This document shows positions 53,027 through 61,989 of a DNA stretch of 62,547 nucleotides, one piece after another (position 1 is the stretch's first letter; each line of letters starts with the position of its first letter). The DNA is from Gammaproteobacteria bacterium (GTDB taxonomy: Bacteria > Pseudomonadota > Gammaproteobacteria > UBA6429 > Thiohalophilaceae): the NCBI GenBank assembly GCA_026196045.1, contig JAPHRJ010000004.1:1-62547 (forward strand), read 5' to 3'. Both the position numbers and the translations under genes were made by a program. The notes below the pieces were generated by a model that was not told the origin of the DNA, ran no database searches, and saw only the letters and a program-made list of their open reading frames with translations.

Positions 53027-53596
53027 TCAGTGGGGGTGTCCATGTTCATCAGTTTTATTTGTTTCGCTATGCTCATGATCATGACCATCATTTTGAGTAT
53101 TTTCGACTAATGACATGTATTTATCTGGTGTCATTTCAGGAAGTTTCTTGATAAAGGCTACTAACTCCCATAATTGCATATCTGTATGGCTTGGTCCCCA
53201 AGCTGGCATACCTGTCATACGAATTCCATTTTTAACTACCCAGAATAGTTCTTTATCACTACGATTTGGGGCAACTTCTGAAAGATTTGGCGGAGGTGGA
53301 TTCATGTCTCTTGCACCAAGAAAAGAAGACTTTCCTGGTGCACCATGACACCCAGCACACATATCATTAAATGCTCTGGCTCCAGCACTAACCGTATATT
53401 CATTTACCAAGGCTTGTGTCTTTATATCATCTGCACGAGAACGCACAGAATACTTACGTGTATTTTCAAGAACCCAACGAATTGCAGCAGGTTCTTTGCT
53501 AATGGCAGAGACATTCAAAATACCAGAAAAAGCAAAGACCGTTATACCTATCAAAGAAAACACTACAAATAAAATAATACTAACTGCAATTTTCAT
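53027..53596 (-). CDS. Membrane-anchored cytochrome c with His-rich tail
   Basis: This 189-residue protein has an uncleaved or signal-type hydrophobic N-terminus, then a class I cytochrome c domain: CAGCHGAP with the haem CxxCH, and GIRMTGMPAWG supplying the axial Met. The C-terminal tail is His-rich (DGHDHEHSETNKTDEHGHPH), which could bind metals. It is probably periplasmic and may pass electrons to a copper or oxidase partner. It stands alone with its own promoter. Confidence 0.85.
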   Translation of the reverse strand: MKIAVSIILFVVFSLIGITVFAFSGILNVSAISKEPAAIRWVLENTRKYSVRSRADDIKTQALVNEYTVSAGARAFNDMCAGCHGAPGKSSFLGARDMNPPPPNLSEVAPNRSDKELFWVVKNGIRMTGMPAWGPSHTDMQLWELVAFIKKLPEMTPDKYMSLVENTQNDGHDHEHSETNKTDEHGHPH

Positions 53597-53816
53597 TAAA
53601 TCATTCCCTCACATATTGATACACTTTATACATTAAATAAATGCAGTTACTGTACCAATCTTATAAAGAAGGGATTTACGTTTACAGTTCAGTGAGTTAG
53701 AAGTAGAACAAAAACAAGCAGTAATTTAGATGATGTTAACTGGTTTAACGAAAGATAGAACTATGTAACATTTTGTATAAAAGAGATTGATATGAATGAA
53801 TCGCAGCTAAATCTAT

Positions 53817-55211
53817 TTAGTCCATTAAAAAACTCAGCGTTAACACAGTTCCAAATTCACTGGTGCTTTCCAGCACTACGGAACCACCGTGTTCTTCAAC
53901 AACCCTCTTAACTAAACCCAGGCCTAAACCTGTTCCTTTTGGTTTAGTTGTATAAAATGGATCGAAGGCCCGATGTAGTGTTTCCTTACTCAATATTTCA
54001 CCACTATTACTCATAGTCAAAACAAGTTTATTATTCCTACGTTGCAATGAAATAGAGATATCGCCACCTTGAGGACTTGCCTCAATCGCATTTTTAATCA
54101 TATTCAGAAAAACCTGATGGACCTGTGCTTCGTCTATCCTGAGTGCCGAGCCGTCATTGCAAAATTGACGTTTAACATGGATATTTTTGTCTTGTAACAA
54201 TGGTGACTGCTGCTCCAGGACCCGTGTTAATAGCAGATCAAGTTCTACTGGTTGAGCTGATAACTTAACTGGCTTAACATAATCCAGTGTTTCTGATAAT
54301 AGTGCATCCAACCTATCGACTTCTCCCAGTACAAGGTCAACGCGTCGTGATTCCCTTTTTTGCAATGACTCCGAGTCTTTTATACCGGAGAGAGCGAGCT
54401 TTATTGAAGCAAGTGGGTTTCTCATCTCATGGGTAAGAACAGTCGCTGTTTGTCCTATCGTGGCCAGTCGCGTTTTATGAAGCAGATCCTCATGAGCATT
54501 CTCCAATTGTTTGGTACGCTCTTTTACTTGCGTTTCCAACCTCTTTTCATAATTCCTACCAATACTTCGCATGGTGTAGTAACCAAACAAGGTGATAAGA
54601 ACATAGGTTAAGAGTAGTACTGCATCCAAATGCCAATGCAGATCAACCAAAAATTCGTTCAAGGCCTTCTGATCTTTAGCAATACCTAGTATCCAACGAT
54701 TATCACCTGAGTTACCGACATCCTGTAACAATAGCAACATGGGATGATGATTTTTACCCTGTGCACGTACAACACCATTCTCCTGGATAAGACCAACATG
54801 TTCTCCAGCTAAATTAGTCATTTTATTCAACCAACTATCTTTTATCGCAACAGGTGTTGATATTTTTGATCCACTGTCGACGACAATGGTCTGATTAACA
54901 TTATCAATAACTAATATTCTGAAACCAAAGATGGAATAACCGTCGATAATTTTGGACATAGCCTGTGAAACATCATGTTCCTTATTATCCAAAACTGTCC
55001 TTAGTTCAGAAAGCAGTGCAGATGCAATTTCTCGGTTATGCTCAATATCATGAACAGTCTGTTGCTCTTTAAGATAATTAACCACATGAGATGTCCCAGA
55101 AAGTCCAATACCCGCAACAATTAACCCCATCATTACAAAGCTGAGCCAGGACACTGTCGAAGGCTTCCACGTTAGTTTTTTGAGCTGTGTTATCATTGTA
55201 TATCTCGTCAT
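53817..55211 (-). CDS. Sensor histidine kinase (NtrB/ZraS type)
   Basis: This 464-residue protein has two membrane helices (about 22-44 and 197-217) flanking a periplasmic sensor domain. A coiled linker and the kinase core follow: H-box LTHEMRNPLASIK, N-box MIKNAIEASPQGG, then FDPFYTTKPKGTGLGLGLV. It is divergent from the sigma-54 response regulator, 103 bases away, forming a two-component pair. ZraS/ZraR-type systems sense envelope metal stress, which fits the surrounding metal genes. Target genes are unknown. Confidence 0.9.
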   Translation of the reverse strand: MTRYTMITQLKKLTWKPSTVSWLSFVMMGLIVAGIGLSGTSHVVNYLKEQQTVHDIEHNREIASALLSELRTVLDNKEHDVSQAMSKIIDGYSIFGFRILVIDNVNQTIVVDSGSKISTPVAIKDSWLNKMTNLAGEHVGLIQENGVVRAQGKNHHPMLLLLQDVGNSGDNRWILGIAKDQKALNEFLVDLHWHLDAVLLLTYVLITLFGYYTMRSIGRNYEKRLETQVKERTKQLENAHEDLLHKTRLATIGQTATVLTHEMRNPLASIKLALSGIKDSESLQKRESRRVDLVLGEVDRLDALLSETLDYVKPVKLSAQPVELDLLLTRVLEQQSPLLQDKNIHVKRQFCNDGSALRIDEAQVHQVFLNMIKNAIEASPQGGDISISLQRRNNKLVLTMSNSGEILSKETLHRAFDPFYTTKPKGTGLGLGLVKRVVEEHGGSVVLESTSEFGTVLTLSFLMD

Positions 55212-55314
55212 ATACAGTTAGAGTAAAGGAACATATTATATTTATAAATGTCTATCTCACATGTGACAAAACGTAATTCTCAAGGTTCAACGAATAAGCA
55301 ATGGTATCCCGCTT

Positions 55315-56673
55315 ATGGCAAATATTCTCATAATTGAAGACGACAAAGTTTTTAGTGAATTACTGGTAATGCACCTGGAAGAACAGGATCATAATGCATA
55401 CATAGCATATTCACTCGAACAAGCCAGGGAAATAATCCATACTAAAGCCATTGATGCCATTTTACTGGATAATCAGCTTCCAGATGGCCTTGGCATAGAT
55501 CTCTTAAAAGAAATAGCAGAACCTTCCTTCCAGGTACCTGTAATTATGATAACAGGTGTGAGTGATAATACACTAGCTATAGAAGCAATGAGATCTGGAG
55601 CCTATGATTTTATCCGCAAGCCAATGGATAAAGTTGAACTAGATATAACATTAAACAACGCCCTCAAAACCCATCGACTTTCTCGCCAGATCACTGCAAT
55701 TATTGAGGGTGATGATTATCAGATTAATGTTGGACAAATTGTTGGAAATAGCCCTGCCATACTCGATATATGTAAAACAATCGGTAGTGTAGCTAGCAGT
55801 AATGCTCCTGTTTTAATCACTGGTGAAAGTGGTACTGGTAAAGAGGTAGTCGCCCGAGCACTGCACAACCACTCAGGACGATCTGGGCTATTTCTTCCTA
55901 TTAACTGTTCAGCCTTAGCTGAAAATTTGCTGGAAAGTGAATTATTTGGTCACGATAAAGGCAGCTTTACTGGTGCAATAGCTCATAAAGCGGGTAAATT
56001 TGAATTAGCCGTTGACGGCACCCTATTTCTTGATGAAGTAGGTGAAATGTCAACAGCCCTCCAGGCTAAGTTACTTCGAGTCTTACAGGAGGGTAGCTTT
56101 GAACGTGTAGGAGGTATCCAAACACTACACACGAATACTCGAATCATCGCAGCAACGAATCGAAATCTCAAAGAAATGATCCAGGAAGGTAATTTCCGAG
56201 AAGACCTCTATTATCGTTTAAATGTGGTCCACACTCATATCCCGCCATTGCGGGATCGTATGGATGATTTACCATTGTTAACAGAACATCTATTAGTAAA
56301 GATCAATAACAAGCAACATACAAAGGTAAAGTATCTCGCTGAGAACGCCTGGCAACATATGAAGGCCTATCAATGGCCAGGTAATATTCGTGAACTAGAG
56401 AATATTCTTACCCGTGCATCCGTTCTAGCTCGCACCGATACCATTACAGCCGATTTATTAGCTCTACCACAAGATACTGATATAGCATTGGACAAAACCC
56501 AAATAAACGTTAATTCGAATACCGTCTCATTAATATCGCTTGATGATCTCGAGCAAGAACATATAAAATCGATACTAGAACATACCCATTGGCACAAGGG
56601 AAAAACTTGCGAAATACTCGGTATCTCCAGACCCGCCCTGGATCGAAAAATTGCCAAATATAATCTGAGCTAA
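55315..56673 (+). CDS. Sigma-54-dependent response regulator (NtrC/ZraR type)
   Basis: This 452-residue protein has a receiver domain (phosphoacceptor Asp in LLDNQLPDG near residue 52), an AAA+ domain with GESGTGKE, the sigma-54 contact loop as GSFTGA (Ser for the usual Ala), LFLDEVGEM, and a Fis-type helix-turn-helix at the end (TCEILGISRPALDRKI). It activates RpoN promoters when phosphorylated by the divergent kinase. The ribosome site before ATG 55315 is weak. No clear -24/-12 promoter was found nearby. Confidence 0.92.
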   Translation: MANILIIEDDKVFSELLVMHLEEQDHNAYIAYSLEQAREIIHTKAIDAILLDNQLPDGLGIDLLKEIAEPSFQVPVIMITGVSDNTLAIEAMRSGAYDFIRKPMDKVELDITLNNALKTHRLSRQITAIIEGDDYQINVGQIVGNSPAILDICKTIGSVASSNAPVLITGESGTGKEVVARALHNHSGRSGLFLPINCSALAENLLESELFGHDKGSFTGAIAHKAGKFELAVDGTLFLDEVGEMSTALQAKLLRVLQEGSFERVGGIQTLHTNTRIIAATNRNLKEMIQEGNFREDLYYRLNVVHTHIPPLRDRMDDLPLLTEHLLVKINNKQHTKVKYLAENAWQHMKAYQWPGNIRELENILTRASVLARTDTITADLLALPQDTDIALDKTQINVNSNTVSLISLDDLEQEHIKSILEHTHWHKGKTCEILGISRPALDRKIAKYNLS

Positions 56674-56685
56674 CCCTCTTTCTTA

Positions 56686-57369
56686 TTAAGAATTATGACT
56701 ACTTTGGATATTTTTATACCAACGTAGAAATACTTTTATTACGATAGGAATAATGGTGATAAAACCAAGCATCAATAATATAGATATCGTTTGTTCCAGA
56801 CTTGATGAAGTCAGCTCACCTCCAAAGTGGGCCAAAAGAAAACTGGCTGGAATTAACCCTGTCAGGGTTGCAATTGCAAAACGCCAGAATTTAATAACTG
56901 TTAATCCTGCGCCATAACTAACTAAATCAAAGGATATAAATGGCAATAACCGTGAAATAAACACCATTCCCGTGAGAAAATTTTGCGAACCCAGCCAACC
57001 TAAATCTATTCGTTCACCTAATAATCGACGTAAGAGTTCATAGCCTAATAAACGAGCTATCCAAAATGCAGCCAGTGCTCCACTACCGGCTCCTATAACA
57101 ACATATACTGTACCCCATGTATGTCCATAAATGGCCCCTGCCACTAATGCTATCGGTGCACTAGGTATGGGATTGATAATCACCGCAATAGCCATGAGAA
57201 CCATAATTCCACCAGGTCCCCAGTAATTGAGTTCGTTTATCCATGCAATCAATCTCTCTGTATCCATAATAATAATCAGAAAGCCTGAGTTTTTCAGCAT
57301 GAAGTAGACAAAGAATAGCGTGATAATAAAAGCTATCAGCAAAAATACTCGATTAGTCATCATCTTCAC
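56686..57369 (-). CDS. TVP38/TMEM64 (VTT/DedA-like) membrane protein
   Basis: This 227-residue protein has five or six membrane helices and the VTT-domain pattern INPIPSAPIALVAGAIYGHTWGTVYVVIGAGSGALAAFWIARLLG, then ISRLLPFISFDLVSYGAG. DedA/TVP38 proteins are lipid scramblase- or transporter-like and are often seen beside mercury or copper genes. It is convergent with the response regulator; the two stop codons are 12 bases apart. Its substrate here is unknown. Confidence 0.85.
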   Translation of the reverse strand: MKMMTNRVFLLIAFIITLFFVYFMLKNSGFLIIIMDTERLIAWINELNYWGPGGIMVLMAIAVIINPIPSAPIALVAGAIYGHTWGTVYVVIGAGSGALAAFWIARLLGYELLRRLLGERIDLGWLGSQNFLTGMVFISRLLPFISFDLVSYGAGLTVIKFWRFAIATLTGLIPASFLLAHFGGELTSSSLEQTISILLMLGFITIIPIVIKVFLRWYKNIQSSHNS

Positions 57370-57385
57370 GGTATATGCTAGTACT

Positions 57386-57601
57386 TTATGTTGAATTTAA
57401 ATCCTTTTTTCTCTGTTCAAACTCATCTCGGTCTATATCTCCAGAAGCATATCGATCTTTAAGAATTTCCAGGGCTGATTTTTTTCCACTTGTATCCCCC
57501 ATAAAAGAAAATACAAATAACCACACAACACCAACTATTACTAGTACCCAGAATATCCACATAAAGACACTACCTGCTCCAAACATATGTCCTTCATACA
57601 T
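57386..57601 (-). CDS. SHOCT-domain small membrane protein
   Basis: This is a 71-residue protein from the ATG at 57601 with AGGAGG upstream. It has one membrane helix (VFMWIFWVLVIVGVVWLFVFSF) and a C-terminal SHOCT motif (ALEILKDRYASGDIDRDEFEQRKKDL). SHOCT modules mediate oligomerisation, and small proteins of this type are common beside copper ATPases. It follows the P-type ATPase by 16 bases in the same direction and is probably co-transcribed. Confidence 0.85.
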   Translation of the reverse strand: MYEGHMFGAGSVFMWIFWVLVIVGVVWLFVFSFMGDTSGKKSALEILKDRYASGDIDRDEFEQRKKDLNST

Positions 57602-57617
57602 AGTCAACCTCCTATAT

Positions 57618-59978
57618 CTATATTTTCATTTTTCTTAGCCTAAGCGCATTACCGATCACTGAGACTGAACTAAAACTCATGGCTGCTGCGGCAATCATTG
57701 GGGAGAGCAGTATTCCAAACATGGGATACAGCAGACCGGCTGCAACGGGAACACCCAGTGAGTTATAAATGAAAGCAAAGAATAAATTCTGTCGTATATT
57801 TTTCATAACCTCACGACTTAGACGTCGTGCTCGTACAATGCCTCGGAGATCTCCTTTAACCAGAGTGACGCCCGCGCTTTCCATAGCCACATCAGTCCCT
57901 GTGCCCATGGCAATACCGACATGGGCTTGAGCCAGCGCCGGTGCATCATTAATCCCATCACCGGCCATAGCGACTGTTTTCCCCATGGATTGTAACTGTT
58001 TGACTATCGAAGCTTTCTGATCAGGTAGTACTTCAGCCTGTATCTGGTCAATATCCAATTTTGCAGCCACCGCTTCTGCTGTTTTTATGTTATCCCCGGT
58101 AAGCATTACCAGGGTAAGGCCCTCTTTATGTAAATCGTGAATCGCTTCTGGAGTCGAGATCTTAATCGGATCTGCAACCCCAATAAGGCCAGCCGCCTTA
58201 CCATCAATAGCGACATGCATTACTGTTTGTCCCTCAGCTCGCTGTTTTTCAGCCCCGGAAGATATATCAGATATATTAATTCCTAAACCATCTAATAGCT
58301 TTTCATTGCCCAGTGCAACCTGATGCCCATCGACATCACCAGTGACACCCATACCGGTTATAGACTGGAAGTTACGAACTTCTAATAATTCTAATCCACG
58401 ATTTTTTGCACCCCTTACTATGGCCTCTGCTAAAGGATGCTCACTCGCTTTTTCCAGTGACGCAGCCAATTTTAATAGCATTTCTTCTTCAACTTGATTC
58501 ATGACAGAAACAGAGACTAATTCTGGTCGACCTTCCGTGAGGGTTCCTGTTTTATCTATCACCAAAGTATCAACCTTACGTAATATCTCTAATGACTCTG
58601 CATTTTTGATCAATACACCAAGCATGGCACCTTTACCCGTACCCACCATAATCGACATCGGTGTTGCCAGACCTAAGGCACAGGGACACGCAATGATCAA
58701 TACTGCAACCGCATTAATGACGGCATAGGCAAGTGCGGGTTCAGGACCCCAAATATTCCATACGATAAAAGTTATGACTGCAATGATAACAACAGCCGGA
58801 ACAAAATAACCCGCAACAATATCAGCCAGTTTCTGAATGGGAGCGCGTGTGCGTTGGGCTTCGGCAACCATATGTACGATCTGAGATAATAATGTATCTG
58901 CTCCAACCTTCTCGGCCTGCATTAACAAGCTGCCTGTACTATTGACTGTGGCGCCTATGAGTTTATCTCCTGATTTTTTCTCAACGGGAAGTGGCTCACC
59001 AGTCACCATGGATTCGTCAACATGACTATCACCATCAATCACAACACCATCCACTGGTATTTTTTCCCCTGGCCTGATCCTTAATGTGTCATTAACCTTT
59101 ACCTCTTGCAGAGGAATATCTTCTTCACGACCATCTTTTAGAATAATACGAGCTGTTTTTGGCGCCAGACCTAATAACATTTTAATTGCCGCATTAGTCT
59201 GACTCCTTGCACGCAGCTCAAGAACCTGACCAAGTAATACCAGAACGGTGATTACGGCCGCCGCTTCAAAGTAAACAGGAATGACTCCGCTTTCATTAAA
59301 TACGGCATCAGGAAAAATATCGGGAATTAGCACAGCAATAAGACTGTAACTCCACGCCACACTGACACCAAGTGCGATAAGCGTAAACATATTCAAATTT
59401 CGATTGACGAGAGATTGCCAGCCTCGCTCATAAAAAACCCAGCCGCACCACCACACAACGGGCGTTGAAAGTATCAACTCCAACCACTGTCGGTTTTCAT
59501 GAGAAAAAAGTTTTGCCATTGTGTCTGGCCAGAATTCTGCCGCCATTGCACTTAAAAAAACCGGAATGGATAGCAGAGCACCGATATAAAAACGCAATGA
59601 CATATCATCCAGCTCAGAGGTATCTTCTTCAGCGATGGCTGAACTCGGTTCCAGGGCCATGCCACACTTTGGACAACTGCCGGGTTTGTCCTGTACCACT
59701 TCAGGATGCATGGGGCATGTATAAAGAGTATGAGTACTTAAATCCTGTTTATCATCTTCCGTCTTAGTTTTCTCAAGATGGTGTGAAGTTAGAAGATATT
59801 GTTCAGGTGAAGCCACGAATTTATCCAAACAATGGCGGCTACAAAAATAATAGCTTTTTCCATCATTTCCCGCTGAGAATGGTGAATCCTGCTCAACAGT
59901 CATTCCACACACAGGGTCCTTATGCACAACACTTGTCAACACATCTTCGTTATGACTTATTTTTTCTACTATATTCAT
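57618..59978 (-). CDS. Copper-translocating P-type ATPase with YHS and HMBD domains
   Basis: This 786-residue P1B-ATPase opens with a YHS domain ([28 protein letters not shown]) and a heavy-metal-binding domain ([26 protein letters not shown]). Eight membrane helices, the ion-gate [10 protein letters not shown], phosphorylation [18 protein letters not shown] and [13 protein letters not shown] follow. The CPC motif marks a Cu(I)/Ag(I) exporter. It is probably the main efflux pump of this copper region, with SHOCT and DUF302 neighbours. It has the length of the usual YHS-type ATPases. Confidence 0.95.
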   Translation of the reverse strand: MNIVEKISHNEDVLTSVVHKDPVCGMTVEQDSPFSAGNDGKSYYFCSRHCLDKFVASPEQYLLTSHHLEKTKTEDDKQDLSTHTLYTCPMHPEVVQDKPGSCPKCGMALEPSSAIAEEDTSELDDMSLRFYIGALLSIPVFLSAMAAEFWPDTMAKLFSHENRQWLELILSTPVVWWCGWVFYERGWQSLVNRNLNMFTLIALGVSVAWSYSLIAVLIPDIFPDAVFNESGVIPVYFEAAAVITVLVLLGQVLELRARSQTNAAIKMLLGLAPKTARIILKDGREEDIPLQEVKVNDTLRIRPGEKIPVDGVVIDGDSHVDESMVTGEPLPVEKKSGDKLIGATVNSTGSLLMQAEKVGADTLLSQIVHMVAEAQRTRAPIQKLADIVAGYFVPAVVIIAVITFIVWNIWGPEPALAYAVINAVAVLIIACPCALGLATPMSIMVGTGKGAMLGVLIKNAESLEILRKVDTLVIDKTGTLTEGRPELVSVSVMNQVEEEMLLKLAASLEKASEHPLAEAIVRGAKNRGLELLEVRNFQSITGMGVTGDVDGHQVALGNEKLLDGLGINISDISSGAEKQRAEGQTVMHVAIDGKAAGLIGVADPIKISTPEAIHDLHKEGLTLVMLTGDNIKTAEAVAAKLDIDQIQAEVLPDQKASIVKQLQSMGKTVAMAGDGINDAPALAQAHVGIAMGTGTDVAMESAGVTLVKGDLRGIVRARRLSREVMKNIRQNLFFAFIYNSLGVPVAAGLLYPMFGILLSPMIAAAAMSFSSVSVIGNALRLRKMKI

Positions 59979-60026
59979 GGCATCACCATATTTTCATCCT
60001 TTGTTACTTCATATGATATTCACATC

Positions 60027-60428
60027 CTAATTAATAAAATCTCCACCTAAAGCCTCTCTTACCCGCTCTAATCGAGAACGAACCTCCTGTGCAAGCGATG
60101 TAACCCCTTCCTTTTGAACCAGCGTCAAAACAGCCTTCGGATCCATAAATCCGACATTGACTGTTCCATCTTCCTCTTTACGTATAACCACGTTGCAAGG
60201 AAGTAACAGGCCAATATCAGGCTCCGCCTCCAGTGCTTGATGAGCCAATGTTGGATTACACGCACCTAATATCCTGTAAGGTCGTTGTTCTATACCCAAT
60301 TTTTTCTTTAATGTCGCCTGAACATCTATTTCTGTTAAAACACCAAAACCTTCTTCTTTTAGAGCCTCGACCACTCTGGCCTCTATTTCGCCCATATCAC
60401 CTTTAATTTTTGTAAAAAAACCGTACAT
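60027..60428 (-). CDS. DUF302 family protein
   Basis: This is a 133-residue protein with AAGGAG before the ATG. The DUF302 pattern is clear: VEALKEEGFGVLTEIDVQATLKKKLG, RPYRILGACNPTLAHQALEAEPDIGLLLPCNVVIRKEEDG. The fold is small alpha/beta and has two Cys (GACNP, LLPCN). The function is unknown, but it is frequent in metal-resistance loci. It has no signal peptide and is probably cytosolic. It lies between the ATPase and DUF4399 genes. Confidence 0.88.
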   Translation of the reverse strand: MYGFFTKIKGDMGEIEARVVEALKEEGFGVLTEIDVQATLKKKLGIEQRPYRILGACNPTLAHQALEAEPDIGLLLPCNVVIRKEEDGTVNVGFMDPKAVLTLVQKEGVTSLAQEVRSRLERVREALGGDFIN

Positions 60429-60440
60429 ATTTTTCTCCTT

Positions 60441-60884
60441 TTATTTAACCGTTATTGAAATCTTTTCTGAAATAAGTGGTGGATCCTGAGGTTCGTGTTG
60501 TTCATCGCCTAATAATAATTGCAGTGTATGTTGTCCCTTTGGCAAGGTAAGTACGGCTTCAGTTTCTCCCTTATCAAAATGCATATGTTTTTTGTCTCTT
60601 GGTATAGAGTCATCCATATCCGGCATGTTAGAAACATCAATCAACAGATGGTGATGTCCTGCCATATGCCTGATTTTTCCCGTTGAGCCAGCTGGGGTTA
60701 TACCAAAACCTTTTATACCAAACGTCACCTTAAATGGGCTTTCAACAACATCACCATCTTTCAAATTAATGAAATAGACCTGAGCATGTTCAGGTGGAGA
60801 ATGCGCAAACACACCAGGCACATTAAATGCAAAGACCATAAACACAAATAAAACCGAACTAAACCTTCTCATGATATTCCTCAT
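60441..60884 (-). CDS. DUF4399 exported protein
   Basis: This is a 147-residue protein with a signal peptide ending GVFA-HS. The mature domain has VYFINLKDGDVVESPFKVTFGIKGFGITPAGSTGKIRHMAGHHHLLID and PKGQHTLQLLLGDEQH, typical of DUF4399. The His-rich loop GHHHLL might bind metal. It is periplasmic. It belongs to the same gene series as the DUF302 and DUF411 genes, 2 to 12 bases apart. Confidence 0.88.
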   Translation of the reverse strand: MRNIMRRFSSVLFVFMVFAFNVPGVFAHSPPEHAQVYFINLKDGDVVESPFKVTFGIKGFGITPAGSTGKIRHMAGHHHLLIDVSNMPDMDDSIPRDKKHMHFDKGETEAVLTLPKGQHTLQLLLGDEQHEPQDPPLISEKISITVK

Positions 60885-60886
60885 AG

Positions 60887-61378
60887 TTAACGTTGGGCAT
60901 ACACCATCGTGCTGCCATCTTGTTGGAATGCAAGAACTTCATAGTCGTCTTTTCGTGGACCTTCCATTCCAGGCGATCCCATTGGCATACCAGGTACAGA
61001 CAATCCTTTAAAATTCGGCTTCTCTTTTAACATTCGAGATATGAGTTCAGCTGGAACGTGCCCCTCGATCACATAACCTTGTACCCTGGCTGTATGGCAT
61101 GATTTCAAATGAGCTGGAATTCCAATTTTTGACTTAATTGGTTCCATATCATTTCGATTGTGTATAGCCACTGTGAATCCGTTCTCTTTAATGTGTTTCA
61201 CCCATTCTTTACAGCATCCACACGTTGGGCTTTTATAAACAACAACATCAGCGGCGATAGAAGGTTGCTGATAAATAAATAAACCTACTACCACCAGAGT
61301 AATTCCTATCATTAACACACTAAATGGATTGAAATAGGCCTTCAATTTAACAGGTAAGATATGTTCACTTTTACTCAT
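60887..61378 (-). CDS. DUF411 metal-binding protein (CopG-like)
   Basis: This is a 163-residue protein with GGAG before the ATG. One membrane helix (FSVLMIGITLVVVGLFIYQ) anchors a DUF411 domain: VVYKSPTCGCCKEWVKHIKENGF with CGCC, then KSCHTARVQGYVIEGHVPAEL and GLSVPGMPMGSPGME. DUF411 proteins are periplasmic, Cys/Met-bearing and belong to copper/silver loci. It may hand metal to other carriers. It sits after a cytochrome gene in one operon. Confidence 0.9.
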   Translation of the reverse strand: MSKSEHILPVKLKAYFNPFSVLMIGITLVVVGLFIYQQPSIAADVVVYKSPTCGCCKEWVKHIKENGFTVAIHNRNDMEPIKSKIGIPAHLKSCHTARVQGYVIEGHVPAELISRMLKEKPNFKGLSVPGMPMGSPGMEGPRKDDYEVLAFQQDGSTMVYAQR

Positions 61379-61405
61379 ACCATTTCTCCATATATTATTT
61401 GGATC

Positions 61406-61918
61406 TTATTGATTAGATTTAGTTCTCTTAAACGTATAGCCTGTCTTGATATTTTTTCGGTACCACATATTATAAATTTCATCAGACCAGTGTGATTGCA
61501 CCCAGGCAAGAACTGAATCAATGTCATCCTTACTCAACTTATCTGAAAACCCGGGCATGGAACCACCAACAGGGGCCCCACCAAAGTAGACTGTCCGTCG
61601 CATGATGGGTAAAGGATGGTGCCAGGCATGGGCTGTACCATTGAGTGGAGGTGGTGGTAATTTTCCATTGGCATCCGTCTTGCGCCAGTTTTCTGCACCA
61701 GAAGCATCGGATTTATGGCAACTGGCACAGTTAGTTTGAAATAACTGATTCCCTTTAACCGCTTGTTCAAAGGTGTACCAGCGCTTTGTCACCAGTGGTG
61801 CCTTTTGAACAGGTTCAACCTTATTTTTCGTGCTGGTAGTATTTTTATCTCCCTCACTACATCCTGTAATAAAAATCACAATACTGAGAGGAAGTATGAT
61901 TAATAGTTTTCGTTTCAC
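61406..61918 (-). CDS. Lipoprotein cytochrome c
   Basis: This is a 170-residue protein from the GTG at 61918, preceded by AAGGAG; a longer frame reads through without signal features. The lipobox FITGCS gives a membrane-anchored protein. The haem motif is CASCHKSD, and SMPGFSDKLS supplies the axial Met of a class I cytochrome c. It probably transfers electrons at the envelope. It lies between copB and the DUF411 gene, so it may support metal oxidation or efflux. Confidence 0.85.
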   Translation of the reverse strand: MKRKLLIILPLSIVIFITGCSEGDKNTTSTKNKVEPVQKAPLVTKRWYTFEQAVKGNQLFQTNCASCHKSDASGAENWRKTDANGKLPPPPLNGTAHAWHHPLPIMRRTVYFGGAPVGGSMPGFSDKLSKDDIDSVLAWVQSHWSDEIYNMWYRKNIKTGYTFKRTKSNQ

Positions 61919-61989
61919 AACGTTATAACTCCTTAAAATTGCTCCACTGCATCTGAAAGACTGACAGTGGAGCAAACATTATTGTTTTA

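Noticed and set aside
55250-55315. Possible sigma-54 promoter TGGTAT-N5-TTAT before the response regulator
   Set aside because: It lacks the conserved GG and GC dinucleotides at the right spacing and is too near the start codon.
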